Assembly: GCA_965249745.1 (NCBI GenBank)
Contig: OZ252252.1
Coordinates: 3,534,001-3,598,000 of the forward strand
Length of the DNA stretch: 64,000 bases
Direction: 5' to 3'
Origin: JANYHH01 sp965249745
GTDB taxonomy: Bacteria > Deinococcota > Deinococci > Deinococcales > JAAFIG01
In this document: positions 1-10,276 of the stretch, one piece after another
How positions within the stretch are numbered: the first letter of the stretch is position 1
Layout of the letters: the number at the start of each line of letters is the position of its first letter
The notes under the pieces: generated by a model
What the model saw: the letters and a program-made list of their open reading frames with translations, nothing else
Database searches by the model: none
What the model was told of the DNA's origin: nothing
Translations under genes and position numbers: made by a program

Positions 1-395
1 GCGGCATGACGACAGCGGTGCGCGAGAACGTGCTGAACATGTTGCAACGCGAGTTCAGACCAGAATTTCTAAACCGAGTGGACGAGATCGTCGTTTTCGA
101 CGCGCTCAGCGTCCATCAGATGCGCGAGATCGTGGATATTCAACTCGTGGGTTTACGCGACCGACTGGCTCAGCGCGGTGTGCGACTGGAACTGACCGAC
201 AACGCCAAGGATTACCTGGCGGGGATTGGGTACGACCCGTCTTACGGCGCTCGCCCATTGAAACGCGCCATCGGACGGCAACTCGAGACGCCGATCGCCA
301 AGCTGATTCTCGGCGGGGAACTGCACGACAACTCGAGCCTGAACGTGGACTTCAAGGACGGCCGGTTCAGCTTCGGAGAGAAATTAGCGAATTGA
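1..395 (+). CDS. clpB: ATP-dependent chaperone ClpB, C-terminal fragment
   Basis: The reading frame is open from the left window edge and ends in TGA at 393-395, so only about the last 130 residues are present. They contain the end of the second AAA+ module and the small D2 domain: REFRPEFLNRVDEIVVF, then the sensor-2 region YDPSYGARPLKRAI. This matches ClpB more closely than ClpC or ClpA. ClpB is a cytoplasmic hexameric disaggregase working with DnaK. The Walker motifs and the middle coiled coil lie outside the window. No terminator is obvious in the 250 bp before ung, which holds only a degenerate direct repeat (396-417 and 497-517). Confidence 0.93.
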   Translation, partial: GMTTAVRENVLNMLQREFRPEFLNRVDEIVVFDALSVHQMREIVDIQLVGLRDRLAQRGVRLELTDNAKDYLAGIGYDPSYGARPLKRAIGRQLETPIAKLILGGELHDNSSLNVDFKDGRFSFGEKLAN

Positions 396-658
396 TGGGA
401 GTCAAAACTGAGATTGTTGGTGGCATTCGATGCTTGAGTCACGCCATTGCAAACGGGCTTTCTAAACCCACGAGTTTGAAATAAGGGTGGTCGGCCGGGA
501 GTCAGAACTTTGATTGTGCGCACCAAGCCCATGCCAGGAATAATCGTTCTCAACAGCCTTTCAGATCTAGATCAGGGCAACCGCTCGCTCAAGGTCACCT
601 TCTACCTTGGGCGAGCCTTGGCAAATCTTCAGCTAACCCTCTTACTATGGGAGTCACC

Positions 659-1342
659 GTGAACCTTTTAGAGCAAATCCCACCATCCTGGCAAAGCGCC
701 CTGCAACCCGAGTTTCAGAAGCCGTACCTGCAAAAACTGGAAGGCTTCCTGGAATCCGAACGCGCCCAACATCAGGTCTTTCCTCCCGAAGAACAGGTCT
801 TTCACGCGCTCAAAGTGACACCGCTGGATAGGGTCAAGGTGCTGATCGTCGGGCAGGACCCGTATCACGACGACGGGCAGGCGCACGGCCTGGCGTTCTC
901 GGTCCAACCCGGCGTTCGCGTCCCGCCGAGCCTGGCGAACATGTACAAGGAACTTGAGACGGATCTGGGGATTCCGAAGCTTAAATCAGGGTTTTTAGAA
1001 GGTTGGGCGAAGCAGGGTGTGTTGTTGCTGAACACGTCCCTGACCGTGCGAGCGCATCAGGCGGGGTCGCACAAGAACCAAGGCTGGGAGAAACTGACCG
1101 ACGCGATTATCAGCGCCGTCTCTCAGAAGCCCGAGCGCGTCGTGTTCGTGCTCTGGGGAGCGCATGCGCAGAAGAAACTACCGCTGATTGACACCTCGAG
1201 GCATGTCGTGATCCAGAGCGCCCACCCGTCACCGCTCTCCGCGCACAACGGTTTCTTTGGCTCAAAACCGTTTTCCAAGATCAACGCCGCGCTGCAAGAA
1301 TTCGGGCAACCCGAGATTGACTGGAGTCGGGCGGCCACCTAA
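659..1342 (+). CDS. ung: Uracil-DNA glycosylase, family 1
   Basis: Removes uracil from DNA to start base excision repair. The water-activating motif GQDPYH is at about residues 65-70 and the DNA-intercalation motif HPSPLS at about 189-194, followed by FFGSKPFSKIN, the usual C-terminal block. About 227 residues, normal for the family. I prefer the GTG at 659 because GGGAG (649-653) lies 5 nt before it; an in-frame ATG at 647 would add four residues but has no ribosome binding site. Single gene, not coupled to its neighbours. Confidence 0.96.
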   Translation: MNLLEQIPPSWQSALQPEFQKPYLQKLEGFLESERAQHQVFPPEEQVFHALKVTPLDRVKVLIVGQDPYHDDGQAHGLAFSVQPGVRVPPSLANMYKELETDLGIPKLKSGFLEGWAKQGVLLLNTSLTVRAHQAGSHKNQGWEKLTDAIISAVSQKPERVVFVLWGAHAQKKLPLIDTSRHVVIQSAHPSPLSAHNGFFGSKPFSKINAALQEFGQPEIDWSRAAT

Positions 1343-1425
1343 CCGACATTCGCAGCTTTGAGACTGGCAATTTCGTGATGCTGAGCATGAATCTCCTTGA
1401 TAGGCTTCACACAATGTTCTCCCAT

Positions 1426-1438
1426 TTACACGGTGTAA
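1426..1438. promoter_or_regulatory. Operator-like palindrome upstream of ftsH
   Basis: TTACACGGTGTAA is a perfect 6-1-6 inverted repeat 31 bp before the ftsH start, in the only non-coding stretch that can hold its promoter. It looks like a repressor site, but the regulator is unknown and no convincing -35/-10 pair was found beside it. A chance palindrome of this size is possible. Confidence 0.3.
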
Positions 1439-1469
1439 TCTGCATGAGAGTTATAGCCTGGAGGCGACG

Positions 1470-3332
<1,863 letters not shown>

Positions 3333-3373
3333 AGTTCAGAGTGATCTCGAGAGGACAGTTCTTCTCAAAATAG

Positions 3374-3402
3374 AACAGGGCGAACACTGAGTTCGCCCTG
3401 TT
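3374..3402 (+). terminator. Intrinsic terminator after ftsH
   Basis: An 11-bp perfect stem (AACAGGGCGAA with TTCGCCCTGTT) around a 7-nt loop starts 41 bp after the ftsH stop codon. The T tract is short, but the stem is long and G+C-rich. Confidence 0.8.
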
Positions 3403-3453
3403 TCAATAGACCGCCTCTAAAAGTTGAAACCAGAACGCTCTACGCGCACGCTT

Positions 3454-3481
3454 GTAGAGGCGCAGCGTGCTGCGCCCCTAC
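3454..3481. repeat. GTAGGGG-type palindromic repeat, GCAGC core
   Basis: A near-perfect 13-bp inverted repeat (GTAGAGGCGCAGC, GT, GCTGCGCCCCTAC) in the spacer after ftsH. It shares its GTAGGGG/CCCCTAC ends with repeats at 8543, 18294, 50937 and 52761 while its core differs, and the core remains self-complementary. Confidence 0.65.
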
Positions 3482-3542
3482 TGGTAAGTCATTCTCAAGG
3501 CACCCGTGAACTCGAGCCTGCCCTCGGACGTTGACAGAGGAT

Positions 3543-3782
3543 TTAGGTGGGTTCGTTTTGAGCCAAGTACGCCCGCACCATCTCTACAGCTAGGTCCTGT
3601 GCCTGAGCCAGCGAATCGGTGTACCCGAGGTGACTGCGGGACACGTACTCCCCTGCCCGGTACCCGAAGCGATACGCGAACACCCGCTCGTTCCACTCGA
3701 GCCAGACCTCGATGCCCGCTACATTCGTCTCCATCCAGAGCGTTTCAAATTCCAACGTGCGTTGCGTCCAAGTCTGAAACAC
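3543..3782 (-). CDS. Small hypothetical protein
   Basis: 79 residues from a GTG start with no clear ribosome binding site; an internal ATG exists at residue 17. The sequence is acidic to neutral with many aromatic residues and ends in a likely helix (DSLAQAQDLAVEMVRAYLAQ). I do not recognise a family. No signal peptide or membrane segment is seen. Its first codons overlap the end of a decayed Uma2 fragment on the same strand in another frame, so this could be a real small gene or an opportunistic frame. Confidence 0.45.
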   Translation of the reverse strand: MFQTWTQRTLEFETLWMETNVAGIEVWLEWNERVFAYRFGYRAGEYVSRSHLGYTDSLAQAQDLAVEMVRAYLAQNEPT

Positions 3783-3786
3783 CCAC

Positions 3787-3879
3787 CGATTCTACTGATC
3801 CGCGTGTGTTCAGCTCCACAAGTAATCCTGTGCCGGACATGGGACAGCCCTCGGCGCGAGTGATGCAAATCAAGAGCGC
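3787..3879 (-). pseudogene. Uma2 (DUF820) nuclease remnant
   Basis: About 31 codons on the minus strand read ALLICITRAEGCPMSGTGLL followed by VELNTRGSVES. The same block, with indels, occurs in the broken Uma2 gene at 43723-44376 (LIRVACAEGCPMSHT and VELSTRGSV). The nucleotide match is high around GGCTGTCCCATGTC and TTGTGGAGCTGA. Flanking sequence in this frame no longer resembles the family, so only a middle piece of the gene is left. It sits in the gap between two minus-strand genes. Confidence 0.6.
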
Positions 3880-3904
3880 GCTCGGCGACTCGAGCGTGTT
3901 TTCT

Positions 3905-4465
3905 TCAACGCCGACGACGGCTCGAGAACCGCACGCCCACGTCGGGCGCAACGCCGTCAGCGATCAGGTGCAACCACTGCGAGACGTAATATCCCGCGAT
4001 CAGCGCCAGCAGCGTGTCCCTGGCCACGGCCGGGCGCAACCAAAAGCCTTGAAACGAGATCAGCAAATCGCGGATTGGTCCGCTCGAGACGCCGCTTAAA
4101 TCCCACCCGAGAATCGGACCGCGAAGCAGATAGATTGGTAGCGCCACCAGCATCCCTAGATAGATCAACCGCGTCAGTGGCCCGATCAGCCACGTGTGCG
4201 ACATTCCCCGATGCGAGAAGATCCAGCCGTACGGAACCCAGAGAAACCCCAGCCAGCCCCAGTTATTTTTCACCGACACATTCTGCTCCGCCAAGTCCAG
4301 ATCAGGGCTGAGCAGGTAGGTTCCCGCCAGGTACGACCCGGCGAAAGCCACGACCGCACCCGGCTCGAGGTTGAGTAGGCGGTGCTGCTGGACGTACCCG
4401 GCGACCGCCCCGAGTCCCAGTAGTGTCAAGGTGTTGATGAGGTTGTGAACGCGACCGCTCGGCAC
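3905..4465 (-). CDS. DUF2227 family putative metal-binding membrane protein
   Basis: 186 residues with several hydrophobic segments (about 10-28, 36-55, 95-118 and 145-165). It carries the conserved polar blocks of the family: the N-terminal GRVHN, SPDLDLAEQ, the central SHRGMSHT and the C-terminal LHLIADG. Histidines and aspartates in these blocks suggest metal binding or membrane hydrolase chemistry; the function is unknown. The start is GTG, and TAGCGT (plus-strand 4471-4476) lies 5 nt before it, a probable -10 box for a leaderless mRNA. The C-terminus is rich in arginine. Confidence 0.75.
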   Translation of the reverse strand: MPSGRVHNLINTLTLLGLGAVAGYVQQHRLLNLEPGAVVAFAGSYLAGTYLLSPDLDLAEQNVSVKNNWGWLGFLWVPYGWIFSHRGMSHTWLIGPLTRLIYLGMLVALPIYLLRGPILGWDLSGVSSGPIRDLLISFQGFWLRPAVARDTLLALIAGYYVSQWLHLIADGVAPDVGVRFSSRRRR

Positions 4466-4574
4466 AGATCACGCTAGCATCCTCGAGCCACGGGTGAGGG
4501 TTTCCCAGAGCTTGATGAACACTTATTCATCTCGAGCTTACGTTCCATAAAAGGCGTGAGCGCAGACTGAATTT

Positions 4575-6599
4575 GTGAAAAAGTCATTGATGTGGGGAAC
4601 TTTAACGTTGCTGCTGTCAGGCCTGTTTGTAGCCTGTCCGATGCCAGCACCACCGCCGTCTGGAGCCAAGGTCACCGTCCAAAACGTGGTGAACGGGTTT
4701 CAGGTGGCGATCAACACCAAGGCCACCTTTTACGCGACGGTTGAAGATACCTCAGACCAGCGGGTGACGTGGACGATAGATGATGCCACGCCCGCCAAGG
4801 GCAGTATTTCAGCGAACGGCGAGTACACCGCCCCAGCCGCCGTTCCCAGCCCAGACAAGGTGCGAATTCGCGCTACGAGCGTCGCTAACCCGAGCGTCAG
4901 CGGCTTCATCGAGATCACGATCGTGATTCAGGGCGGCATCGCAGGCACGATTAACATTCCAGCCGGGTTGCTGAGCGCTCCCGCCAACGCCACGACCCAG
5001 GCTGTCGCGGCGACACCCCAAGCCTTTGCTCCCGACTGGACCGCGCCGCACGTCAAAGGGCAGGTACTGATCGTCAGCGAGAACGGCAACGCGGTTCGCA
5101 CCCAAGCTGTCTCTGCGACGCTGCAACGCGCCCGACTCGAGAATGTCGGTAACGGACTCCTGCGCGCCTTCGTGCCCGCCGGTGAAGACGAGGCTGTCTT
5201 CGCCGCTAAGGTCGCCTCTGAGACCGGTGCTCGAGTTCAACCGAATTACTTGTACCGCACGATGGACGTGCCGAACGACACGCGTTTCAACGACCAAAAG
5301 AATCTGACCCAGATTGATGTTCAGGGCGCGTGGTCGGTCCAGACGGCGCTCTCGAGCGATAACTTGATTGCGGTTTTGGACACGGGTGCGAACTTTGGAC
5401 ATCCGGACTTAGCTGGGCGTTTGAACAACGGGATTGACTTCTGCCCGAAGATTGACGCGAACGGTTCGTGCGTCGGTCAGGACAATGACAGCACCGATAT
5501 TGCTACTACGCACGACAGCGGCGGTCACGGAACCCACGCTTCCGGCATTGTGGCCGCGAAGACCAATAACGGCGCTGGTATCGCGGGTATCTCTCAGAGT
5601 GGCAAGATCCTAGTCGTCAAGGTGTTCGGGAATAGCACTGAATCGGGCATTGGCGGCGCGGATTTCACCAACGCCGACAGCATCGCGCTCAGCAACGGCA
5701 TCAAGTACGCGGCTGACGCGGGTGCGAAGGTCATTTCGATGAGCCTCGGCATTCCGTTCGCCAAGAAGGGCAGCGGTAATTTCGATACGGTCGTGAAGAC
5801 TCAGCTCGATTACGCGGTTGGCAAAGGCGCATTGCTGGTAGCGGCCGCAGGCAACGTGAACGATGGCGATTTCCGCGTCTTCTTCCCCGCCAGCGACGAC
5901 AATGTACTCGCGGTCGGCGCGGTGGATGGCAACAATGCCCGCACGTACTATAGCGCCTATCAGGGCAAGAACGACCTGATCTTCGCGCCGGGCGGCTTGC
6001 CAGGAAAGGACAAAGACGGTAACGAACAAGGCATTCTGTCCACCTACGGTAGCGACTACGGGTACCTGGCAGGCACGTCCTTCGCAGCGCCTCAGGTCGC
6101 GGCGGTCGCGGGTCTGATGTTCTCGCAGAAGCCAACCCTGACTCGAGTTCAGGTGACGCAGTTCTTGAAGGAAACCGCGAAACAAATCCCGAACGTCGGT
6201 GGCTTGTTGCAGGCGGGGGCGGCCTTGCGTAAGGCGCAGAACCCGGCAGCGACGGCGGTCTCTACGACCATCTACGTCTACGCTGATCCATTGAAGGCGA
6301 GCTGCCCGCCGACGACCAGCACCAGCAACAACGCCTGCTACGACGGCAACAGCCCGCAGGCGGGACGCTCTGTGGTGACCTTCACCTCCAAAGAGGGCGC
6401 GGTTAACTACAGCGTCACGATCAATCGGAGCGGTCAGCCGTTGCAGCCTGGAACCTACCGCGTTGTGGCCTGCGTCAACAAGAACTCGAATCAGACCGCC
6501 TGTGATTCCGGTGACCTGTTCGGCATCAGTGGCGCGAACATTCAATACGATGGCACGACCAAGCCAGGCAATGACCTGACGCTCGCTCCGGTCAACTGA
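4575..6599 (+). CDS. Secreted subtilisin-like serine protease, lipoprotein
   Basis: Family S8 protease exported as a lipoprotein: signal peptide 1-20 with lipobox LFVAC (Cys21). Next come an Ig-like domain (about 31-117), an alanine-rich linker and propeptide-like region (about 125-230), then the catalytic domain with Asp269 (IAVLDTG), His318 (GGHGTH) and Ser502 (GTSFAAP). A C-terminal domain of about 110 residues (565-674) has four cysteines and may be a binding module. The start is GTG. Upstream lies the dyad GATGAA-6-TTCATC (4514-4531), a possible operator. A strong terminator follows. Substrate unknown; nutritional or envelope proteolysis is likely. Confidence 0.93.
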   Translation: MKKSLMWGTLTLLLSGLFVACPMPAPPPSGAKVTVQNVVNGFQVAINTKATFYATVEDTSDQRVTWTIDDATPAKGSISANGEYTAPAAVPSPDKVRIRATSVANPSVSGFIEITIVIQGGIAGTINIPAGLLSAPANATTQAVAATPQAFAPDWTAPHVKGQVLIVSENGNAVRTQAVSATLQRARLENVGNGLLRAFVPAGEDEAVFAAKVASETGARVQPNYLYRTMDVPNDTRFNDQKNLTQIDVQGAWSVQTALSSDNLIAVLDTGANFGHPDLAGRLNNGIDFCPKIDANGSCVGQDNDSTDIATTHDSGGHGTHASGIVAAKTNNGAGIAGISQSGKILVVKVFGNSTESGIGGADFTNADSIALSNGIKYAADAGAKVISMSLGIPFAKKGSGNFDTVVKTQLDYAVGKGALLVAAAGNVNDGDFRVFFPASDDNVLAVGAVDGNNARTYYSAYQGKNDLIFAPGGLPGKDKDGNEQGILSTYGSDYGYLAGTSFAAPQVAAVAGLMFSQKPTLTRVQVTQFLKETAKQIPNVGGLLQAGAALRKAQNPAATAVSTTIYVYADPLKASCPPTTSTSNNACYDGNSPQAGRSVVTFTSKEGAVNYSVTINRSGQPLQPGTYRVVACVNKNSNQTACDSGDLFGISGANIQYDGTTKPGNDLTLAPVN

Positions 6600-6614
6600 T
6601 TCTCTATCGGGCAA

Positions 6615-6643
6615 AGCGGGGCGCGTGCAATACGCGCCCCGCT
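6615..6643 (+). terminator. Intrinsic terminator after the subtilase gene
   Basis: 12-bp perfect stem (AGCGGGGCGCGT with ACGCGCCCCGCT), 5-nt loop, starting 16 bp after the stop codon and followed by a T-containing tail. Confidence 0.85.
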
Positions 6644-6712
6644 TCACATTTCTCACAGCCACCCCTTAAGATTGGATGACTCGAGCTTCAACCCTCGAGC
6701 GGGACAACAACG

Positions 6713-7885
6713 ATGCGATTGAGACGGTTCATTCCAATAGTGATTCTGGGTTTGCTGGTAGCGTTCGGGTTCTGGATCGCGCCCGCCTGGGGCTTGATCT
6801 CCCGGTTCGCGGCGCTGCCGAGCGCCCCGACGCGTCCCGTGACGATTCTGCTGGCGGGCGTCGGACACGCGTACAAGTACTATCACCAGCGCGCCAGCAT
6901 GGATCAGGATTTCAAGCGAGGATTGACCGACACGATGGTCGTGGTGCAACTGAACCCGGCGCAGAACGCGATCAAAATGCTGAGCGTTCCCAGGGACACG
7001 CGGGTCGGCGCGGGCTTCACCAGCAACGACAAGATCAACGCCGCGATCTCCGGAGGACCTGACTCGAGCGTGCGCGCGGTCGAGGGGCTGCTCGGGATTC
7101 AGCTCAGCGGGTATCTGATGGTTTCAATTGATGGCACGAGGGAACTGGTGCAGGCGCTCGGAGGGGTGCGCGTGTTCGTGCCGGAAACCATGAAGTATAG
7201 CGACACGGCGGCAAAACTGAAGATTGACCTGCAACCCGGCTGGCAGACGCTGAACGGCGCACAAGCCGAGGGCTTCCTGCGGTTTCGCCACGATAACCTG
7301 GGCGATATTGGTCGGGTGCAACGCCAGCAAGCTTTCTTCCGGGCGCTTTTGGATAAACTACGCGAACCGGCGACACTGACCAAGATTCCGGCTCTGGCAA
7401 AGGTTTTCGAGCGCAACACGCGCACCAACCTGACCCGCCAAGAGGTTGCGGCCACGCTGGGTTTCCTGCTGAAACGCCCCAGGGTGGACACGCTGCTGTT
7501 GCCCGGCGACTTCGGTAGTCTCTACGGCGTGAGCTACTGGATTCCGAACCCCAGGGGTATCGCGGCGATGGTGGACGCCAACCTGAAGGACAGCGCCGCC
7601 CCAGAAGCCCGCAACGTCAAGGAGCTGAGTGTGGCCGTCGTCTCGAGCAGTCGGACGCTTTCCGAACAAGCTAGGGCGCGGCTGCGCGCTAAGGGATACG
7701 AGAACGTCTGGATCTCTAATTCCCGACCTGGCAACCCGGACAAGACCACAGTGCTCAGCCCGAGCAATCTGGCAGAAGCCAAGTTCGTGCGGGTGGACCT
7801 CGGCGCGGGTCAGGAACAGGTCAGTGGCGAGAGCGTGCTGGGCGCGGACATCACTGTGCGGGTCGGTAAGGATTTTCAGAACTGA
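6713..7885 (+). CDS. LytR-CpsA-Psr (LCP) family protein
   Basis: LCP proteins transfer glycan polymers from lipid carriers to peptidoglycan at the outer face of the membrane. The 390-residue protein has an N-terminal membrane anchor (about 5-30), then the LCP domain with the usual motifs: TDTMVVVQLN, SVPRDTRV (Arg and Asp bind the pyrophosphate), DKINAA and GFLRFRHDNLGDIGRVQRQQ. A C-terminal LytR_C-like domain (about 305-390) follows. The gene stands alone between two terminator-bounded units. Target polymer unknown. Confidence 0.9.
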   Translation: MRLRRFIPIVILGLLVAFGFWIAPAWGLISRFAALPSAPTRPVTILLAGVGHAYKYYHQRASMDQDFKRGLTDTMVVVQLNPAQNAIKMLSVPRDTRVGAGFTSNDKINAAISGGPDSSVRAVEGLLGIQLSGYLMVSIDGTRELVQALGGVRVFVPETMKYSDTAAKLKIDLQPGWQTLNGAQAEGFLRFRHDNLGDIGRVQRQQAFFRALLDKLREPATLTKIPALAKVFERNTRTNLTRQEVAATLGFLLKRPRVDTLLLPGDFGSLYGVSYWIPNPRGIAAMVDANLKDSAAPEARNVKELSVAVVSSSRTLSEQARARLRAKGYENVWISNSRPGNPDKTTVLSPSNLAEAKFVRVDLGAGQEQVSGESVLGADITVRVGKDFQN

Positions 7886-8034
7886 AGGTCGCACGTTTCG
7901 ATTTGAAAACGTGAACTGAATCTCGAGTTGAGTTTAGGCTGAGCTTCCTCGCACCCACGACCCCGTTGTGCCTCGCCTTTACAGAAAACCGTGTGCTGCA
8001 AGGTTGCAGTCCGTCCTGTTTCAAATCCCTGGAG

Positions 8035-8436
8035 TCAGGGCGCACAGGTCACGGGCGGCACGCCGTCCTTGGGGAGTATTGTTCGGTGAATCGCCAGCTT
8101 GGAAACCGTGAACCACGTCTTCCCCGTCTGCGCCTTCCCAAGCCAGCAGTAATCCAGCGGACTTGAGCCTCGGTAATCCACGGTGAAACCCTCTGGCACG
8201 TCCGCTAAACCGATTGGAGTCAAGTCCTCTATCTTGGCGGCGAAGCCCGCGTGCTTCAACTGGTACTCCAACTGCTTCTGCTGCACGCTCTCCAAGTAAC
8301 CGCGCAAGCCATCCTCGGAGTTGGCGTAACGCGTGCCTGACAGAAGGGTGTAACCAGCCACGCCCAAGGCGAGCGCGAACACGCCCACGCCAACGAAGAC
8401 ACCGGGTTTGCTCGAGCGGTTGGCGGGGATGGACAT
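8035..8436 (-). CDS. Membrane-anchored small protein, possibly pseudopilin-like
   Basis: 133 residues. A short basic N-terminus and one hydrophobic segment (about 12-33) precede a soluble domain. The layout (helix QQKQLEYQLKHAGFAAKIED, then a short beta-rich region with two cysteines, including VTCAP at the end) recalls type IV pilin-like proteins, but no prepilin peptidase site (G followed by F-T-L-x-E) is present. I do not recognise a named family. Downstream GTTTGCC-type repeats and a terminator separate it from the next gene. Confidence 0.65.
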   Translation of the reverse strand: MSIPANRSSKPGVFVGVGVFALALGVAGYTLLSGTRYANSEDGLRGYLESVQQKQLEYQLKHAGFAAKIEDLTPIGLADVPEGFTVDYRGSSPLDYCWLGKAQTGKTWFTVSKLAIHRTILPKDGVPPVTCAP

Positions 8437-8542
8437 GGCGTCAGGCTGTCACGAGCGCGGTCTCGAGTCAAGCGTGGTCTCGAGCGGGACGGGTCTTGGG
8501 CCAAGGGTGCGGCAAGCTCAGGCTCGAGCGTTCGCGGAGGCA

Positions 8543-8566
8543 GGGTTTGCCGTGGCGAACCCCTAC
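8543..8566. repeat. GTAGGGG-type palindromic repeat, TTTGCC core
   Basis: GGGTTTGCC-GT-GGCGAACCC followed by CTAC, a 9-bp hairpin with one wobble pair. Same family as 18294 and 52761 (same core) and 3454 and 50937 (different cores). Confidence 0.6.
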
Positions 8567-8599
8567 GGTTCGTTCGGGACTAGCCTCGAGTGACCAATG

Positions 8600-8629
8600 A
8601 AGAAGGGCAGCCGTTTGGCTGCCCTTCTT
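8600..8629 (-). terminator. Intrinsic terminator of the BMP-family gene
   Basis: 13-bp perfect stem (AAGAAGGGCAGCC with GGCTGCCCTTCTT) around GTTT, 17 bp beyond the stop codon of the minus-strand gene. The stem ends in A/T pairs, so it could also stop transcripts from the other side. Confidence 0.85.
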
Positions 8630-8645
8630 ATATCTCGAGACCCGC

Positions 8646-9767
8646 TTACTTCTCTGGCACGTCCAACGAGCCGTTGATGATCTTGGCTTTGGCTTGCTCC
8701 ACGCCCTTGATGACATCGGCGCTGATGAGAGCTTCGTTGTACTGATCTAGGGCGTAACCGACGCCGTTGTTGTCCAGACCGAATTCGGTCGTGCCCTTGA
8801 CCCACGGGCGGCCCTTGGCGACGTTACCGATCAGGTTGTAGACCGCGAGGTCCACGCGCTTCATCATGCTGGTCAACACATAGTTTAGGGTCTTGGGGTT
8901 CCTGTCAGAATCGCCCAGGTAGTTCTGGTTGGAATCTACGCCGATGAAGAACATCGGGCGGTCGTTCGCACCCTTGCACTTAGCTTTGTAATCGGCGGGC
9001 TTAGCGATGGCCATCATCGCCTTGTTGGCTGGCTTCAGCTTCATGCCTGCTGGTGGCTTCGTACCACTGATGCACTTGGTGCTGGTGACGTACTGCAAAA
9101 CACCGCCACCGGAAGCGCCCGCCGCCGCGTAGATGATGTCCGCGCCCGCCGCGCCCTGAGCCGTGGCGATTTCCTTGGCCTTCGTGGGGTTATTCCAGGC
9201 TTCCGGGGTCGTGCCGGTGTAGTTCTCGATCACCTTGCAGGTCGGGCAGGAGGCTTTGACGCCAGCGTTGTAACCCGCGTAGAACTTGTGAATCAGCGGG
9301 ATATCCATACCGCCGACGAAGCCGACGACACCAGTGCTGCTGGTCTTACCGGCGATGTAACCGACCAAAAAGCTGCCCTCGTGCTCGCGGAAAACCGCGC
9401 CGACGGTGTTGTCGCCGGTCGGCACACTGTCAATCACGGCGAACTTGGTGTCCTTGAATTCGGCGGCCGTCTTGGTGATGCTGGGTTCGTTGGCGAAACC
9501 GACGCCGATCACCAGATCGAAACCGTTCTCCGCGAAGTTACGGATGCCCTGACCGACTTGGCTGGGGTCGGACGGCTCGAAGTCCTTGACTTCCACGCCG
9601 AACGCTTTGGCGGCGCGCTGTGCGCCCTCGTAGGCGCTCTGGTTGAAGCTGCGGTCGTTCTTGCCGCCCGCGTCAAACGCCATACCGACACGAACCGGCT
9701 GTTGTGCTGTGGTGATGCCAACGGCCAACATCGCCGCGACTGCACCGAATGCCAACGGTTTATTCAT
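8646..9767 (-). CDS. BMP/PnrA-family ABC substrate-binding protein
   Basis: Periplasmic binding protein of the basic membrane protein (Bmp/PnrA/Med) family, usually nucleoside-specific. 373 residues with a signal peptide (about 1-21; no lipobox). Family landmarks are VGMAFDAGGKNDRSFNQSAYEGA near the N-terminus, VIGVGFANEP, VGFVGGMDIPLIHKF and FFIGVDSNQNYLGD. Four cysteines in the second half (SCPTC plus two more) are unusual and may form disulfides. AGGAGG lies 5 nt before the ATG. No permease or ATPase gene of this system is adjacent, so those must be elsewhere. Confidence 0.92.
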   Translation of the reverse strand: MNKPLAFGAVAAMLAVGITTAQQPVRVGMAFDAGGKNDRSFNQSAYEGAQRAAKAFGVEVKDFEPSDPSQVGQGIRNFAENGFDLVIGVGFANEPSITKTAAEFKDTKFAVIDSVPTGDNTVGAVFREHEGSFLVGYIAGKTSSTGVVGFVGGMDIPLIHKFYAGYNAGVKASCPTCKVIENYTGTTPEAWNNPTKAKEIATAQGAAGADIIYAAAGASGGGVLQYVTSTKCISGTKPPAGMKLKPANKAMMAIAKPADYKAKCKGANDRPMFFIGVDSNQNYLGDSDRNPKTLNYVLTSMMKRVDLAVYNLIGNVAKGRPWVKGTTEFGLDNNGVGYALDQYNEALISADVIKGVEQAKAKIINGSLDVPEK

Positions 9768-10018
9768 ACATCCTCCTGGATTTATGGGGTGAACCCATAC
9801 GGGATTATGACAGACTCGAGGCGTTCGCGTAAGGTCTGCATCAGCTTGTACAGGTATCGCTCAAAGCGCGTTCAAGAAACGGTGACAAGCTGGAAACAGT
9901 GTGAGCATGGACACGAAGAGCTAGGCGATCTCGAGGAGGTGGAAGTCGCTGCGCATAAACCTCAAGCCATCCATATTACCCGAGACTCGTGCTGTGATCC
10001 GCTACACCCGCCGTCGGA

Positions 10019-10273
10019 TCAGTTGAAATCCAAATCGTCCACGAAACTGGTCTCACGCCTGACCTGCCAGGGTGGGTGATCGTAGTCCTCCACCAAGATG
10101 CGTTTCAGCGTCTCGAAAATATCGGGCGCGGTCCGCCTCTGCACCTCGAGTTTCGCCGCGATCAACCGCTCCAAATCACCCACGGTCACACAAGCTTGCG
10201 TCTCCGCATCCTCGAGCCGAATCGCAAAATGCGTTTCAACGGTGATGATGAACTCGACCGTCTCGAGTCCCAC
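10019..10273 (-). CDS. ACP-like protein with permuted order and no carrier serine
   Basis: 84 residues. The first half (GLETVEFIITVETHFAIRLE) resembles helices II-III of an acyl carrier protein, but the usual D-S-L is ETV, so the phosphopantetheine serine is missing. The last 30 residues (ILVEDYDHPPWQVRRETSFV, then DDLDFN) resemble helix I of an ACP and the loop that normally leads into DSL. The order is therefore that of a circular permutation. GTG start 3 nt after the ispG stop, so translation is probably coupled to ispG. Function unknown; carrier activity seems unlikely without the serine. Confidence 0.7.
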   Translation of the reverse strand: MGLETVEFIITVETHFAIRLEDAETQACVTVGDLERLIAAKLEVQRRTAPDIFETLKRILVEDYDHPPWQVRRETSFVDDLDFN

Positions 10274-10276
10274 GGG

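Noticed and set aside
3506..4099. 197-codon plus-strand open frame
   Set aside because: Antisense to the small hypothetical, Uma2 remnant and DUF2227 genes; composition is that of a shadow frame (Arg, Ser, Thr, Pro rich).
5610..6662. 350-codon frame antisense to the subtilase
   Set aside because: Opposite a gene with intact catalytic motifs; Arg/Val/Asp-rich, no domain.
9768..10018. Promoter of the BMP-family gene (CATAAT near 9804-9809, minus strand)
   Set aside because: The -10 is fair, but no acceptable -35 is at the right distance; not listed as a feature.
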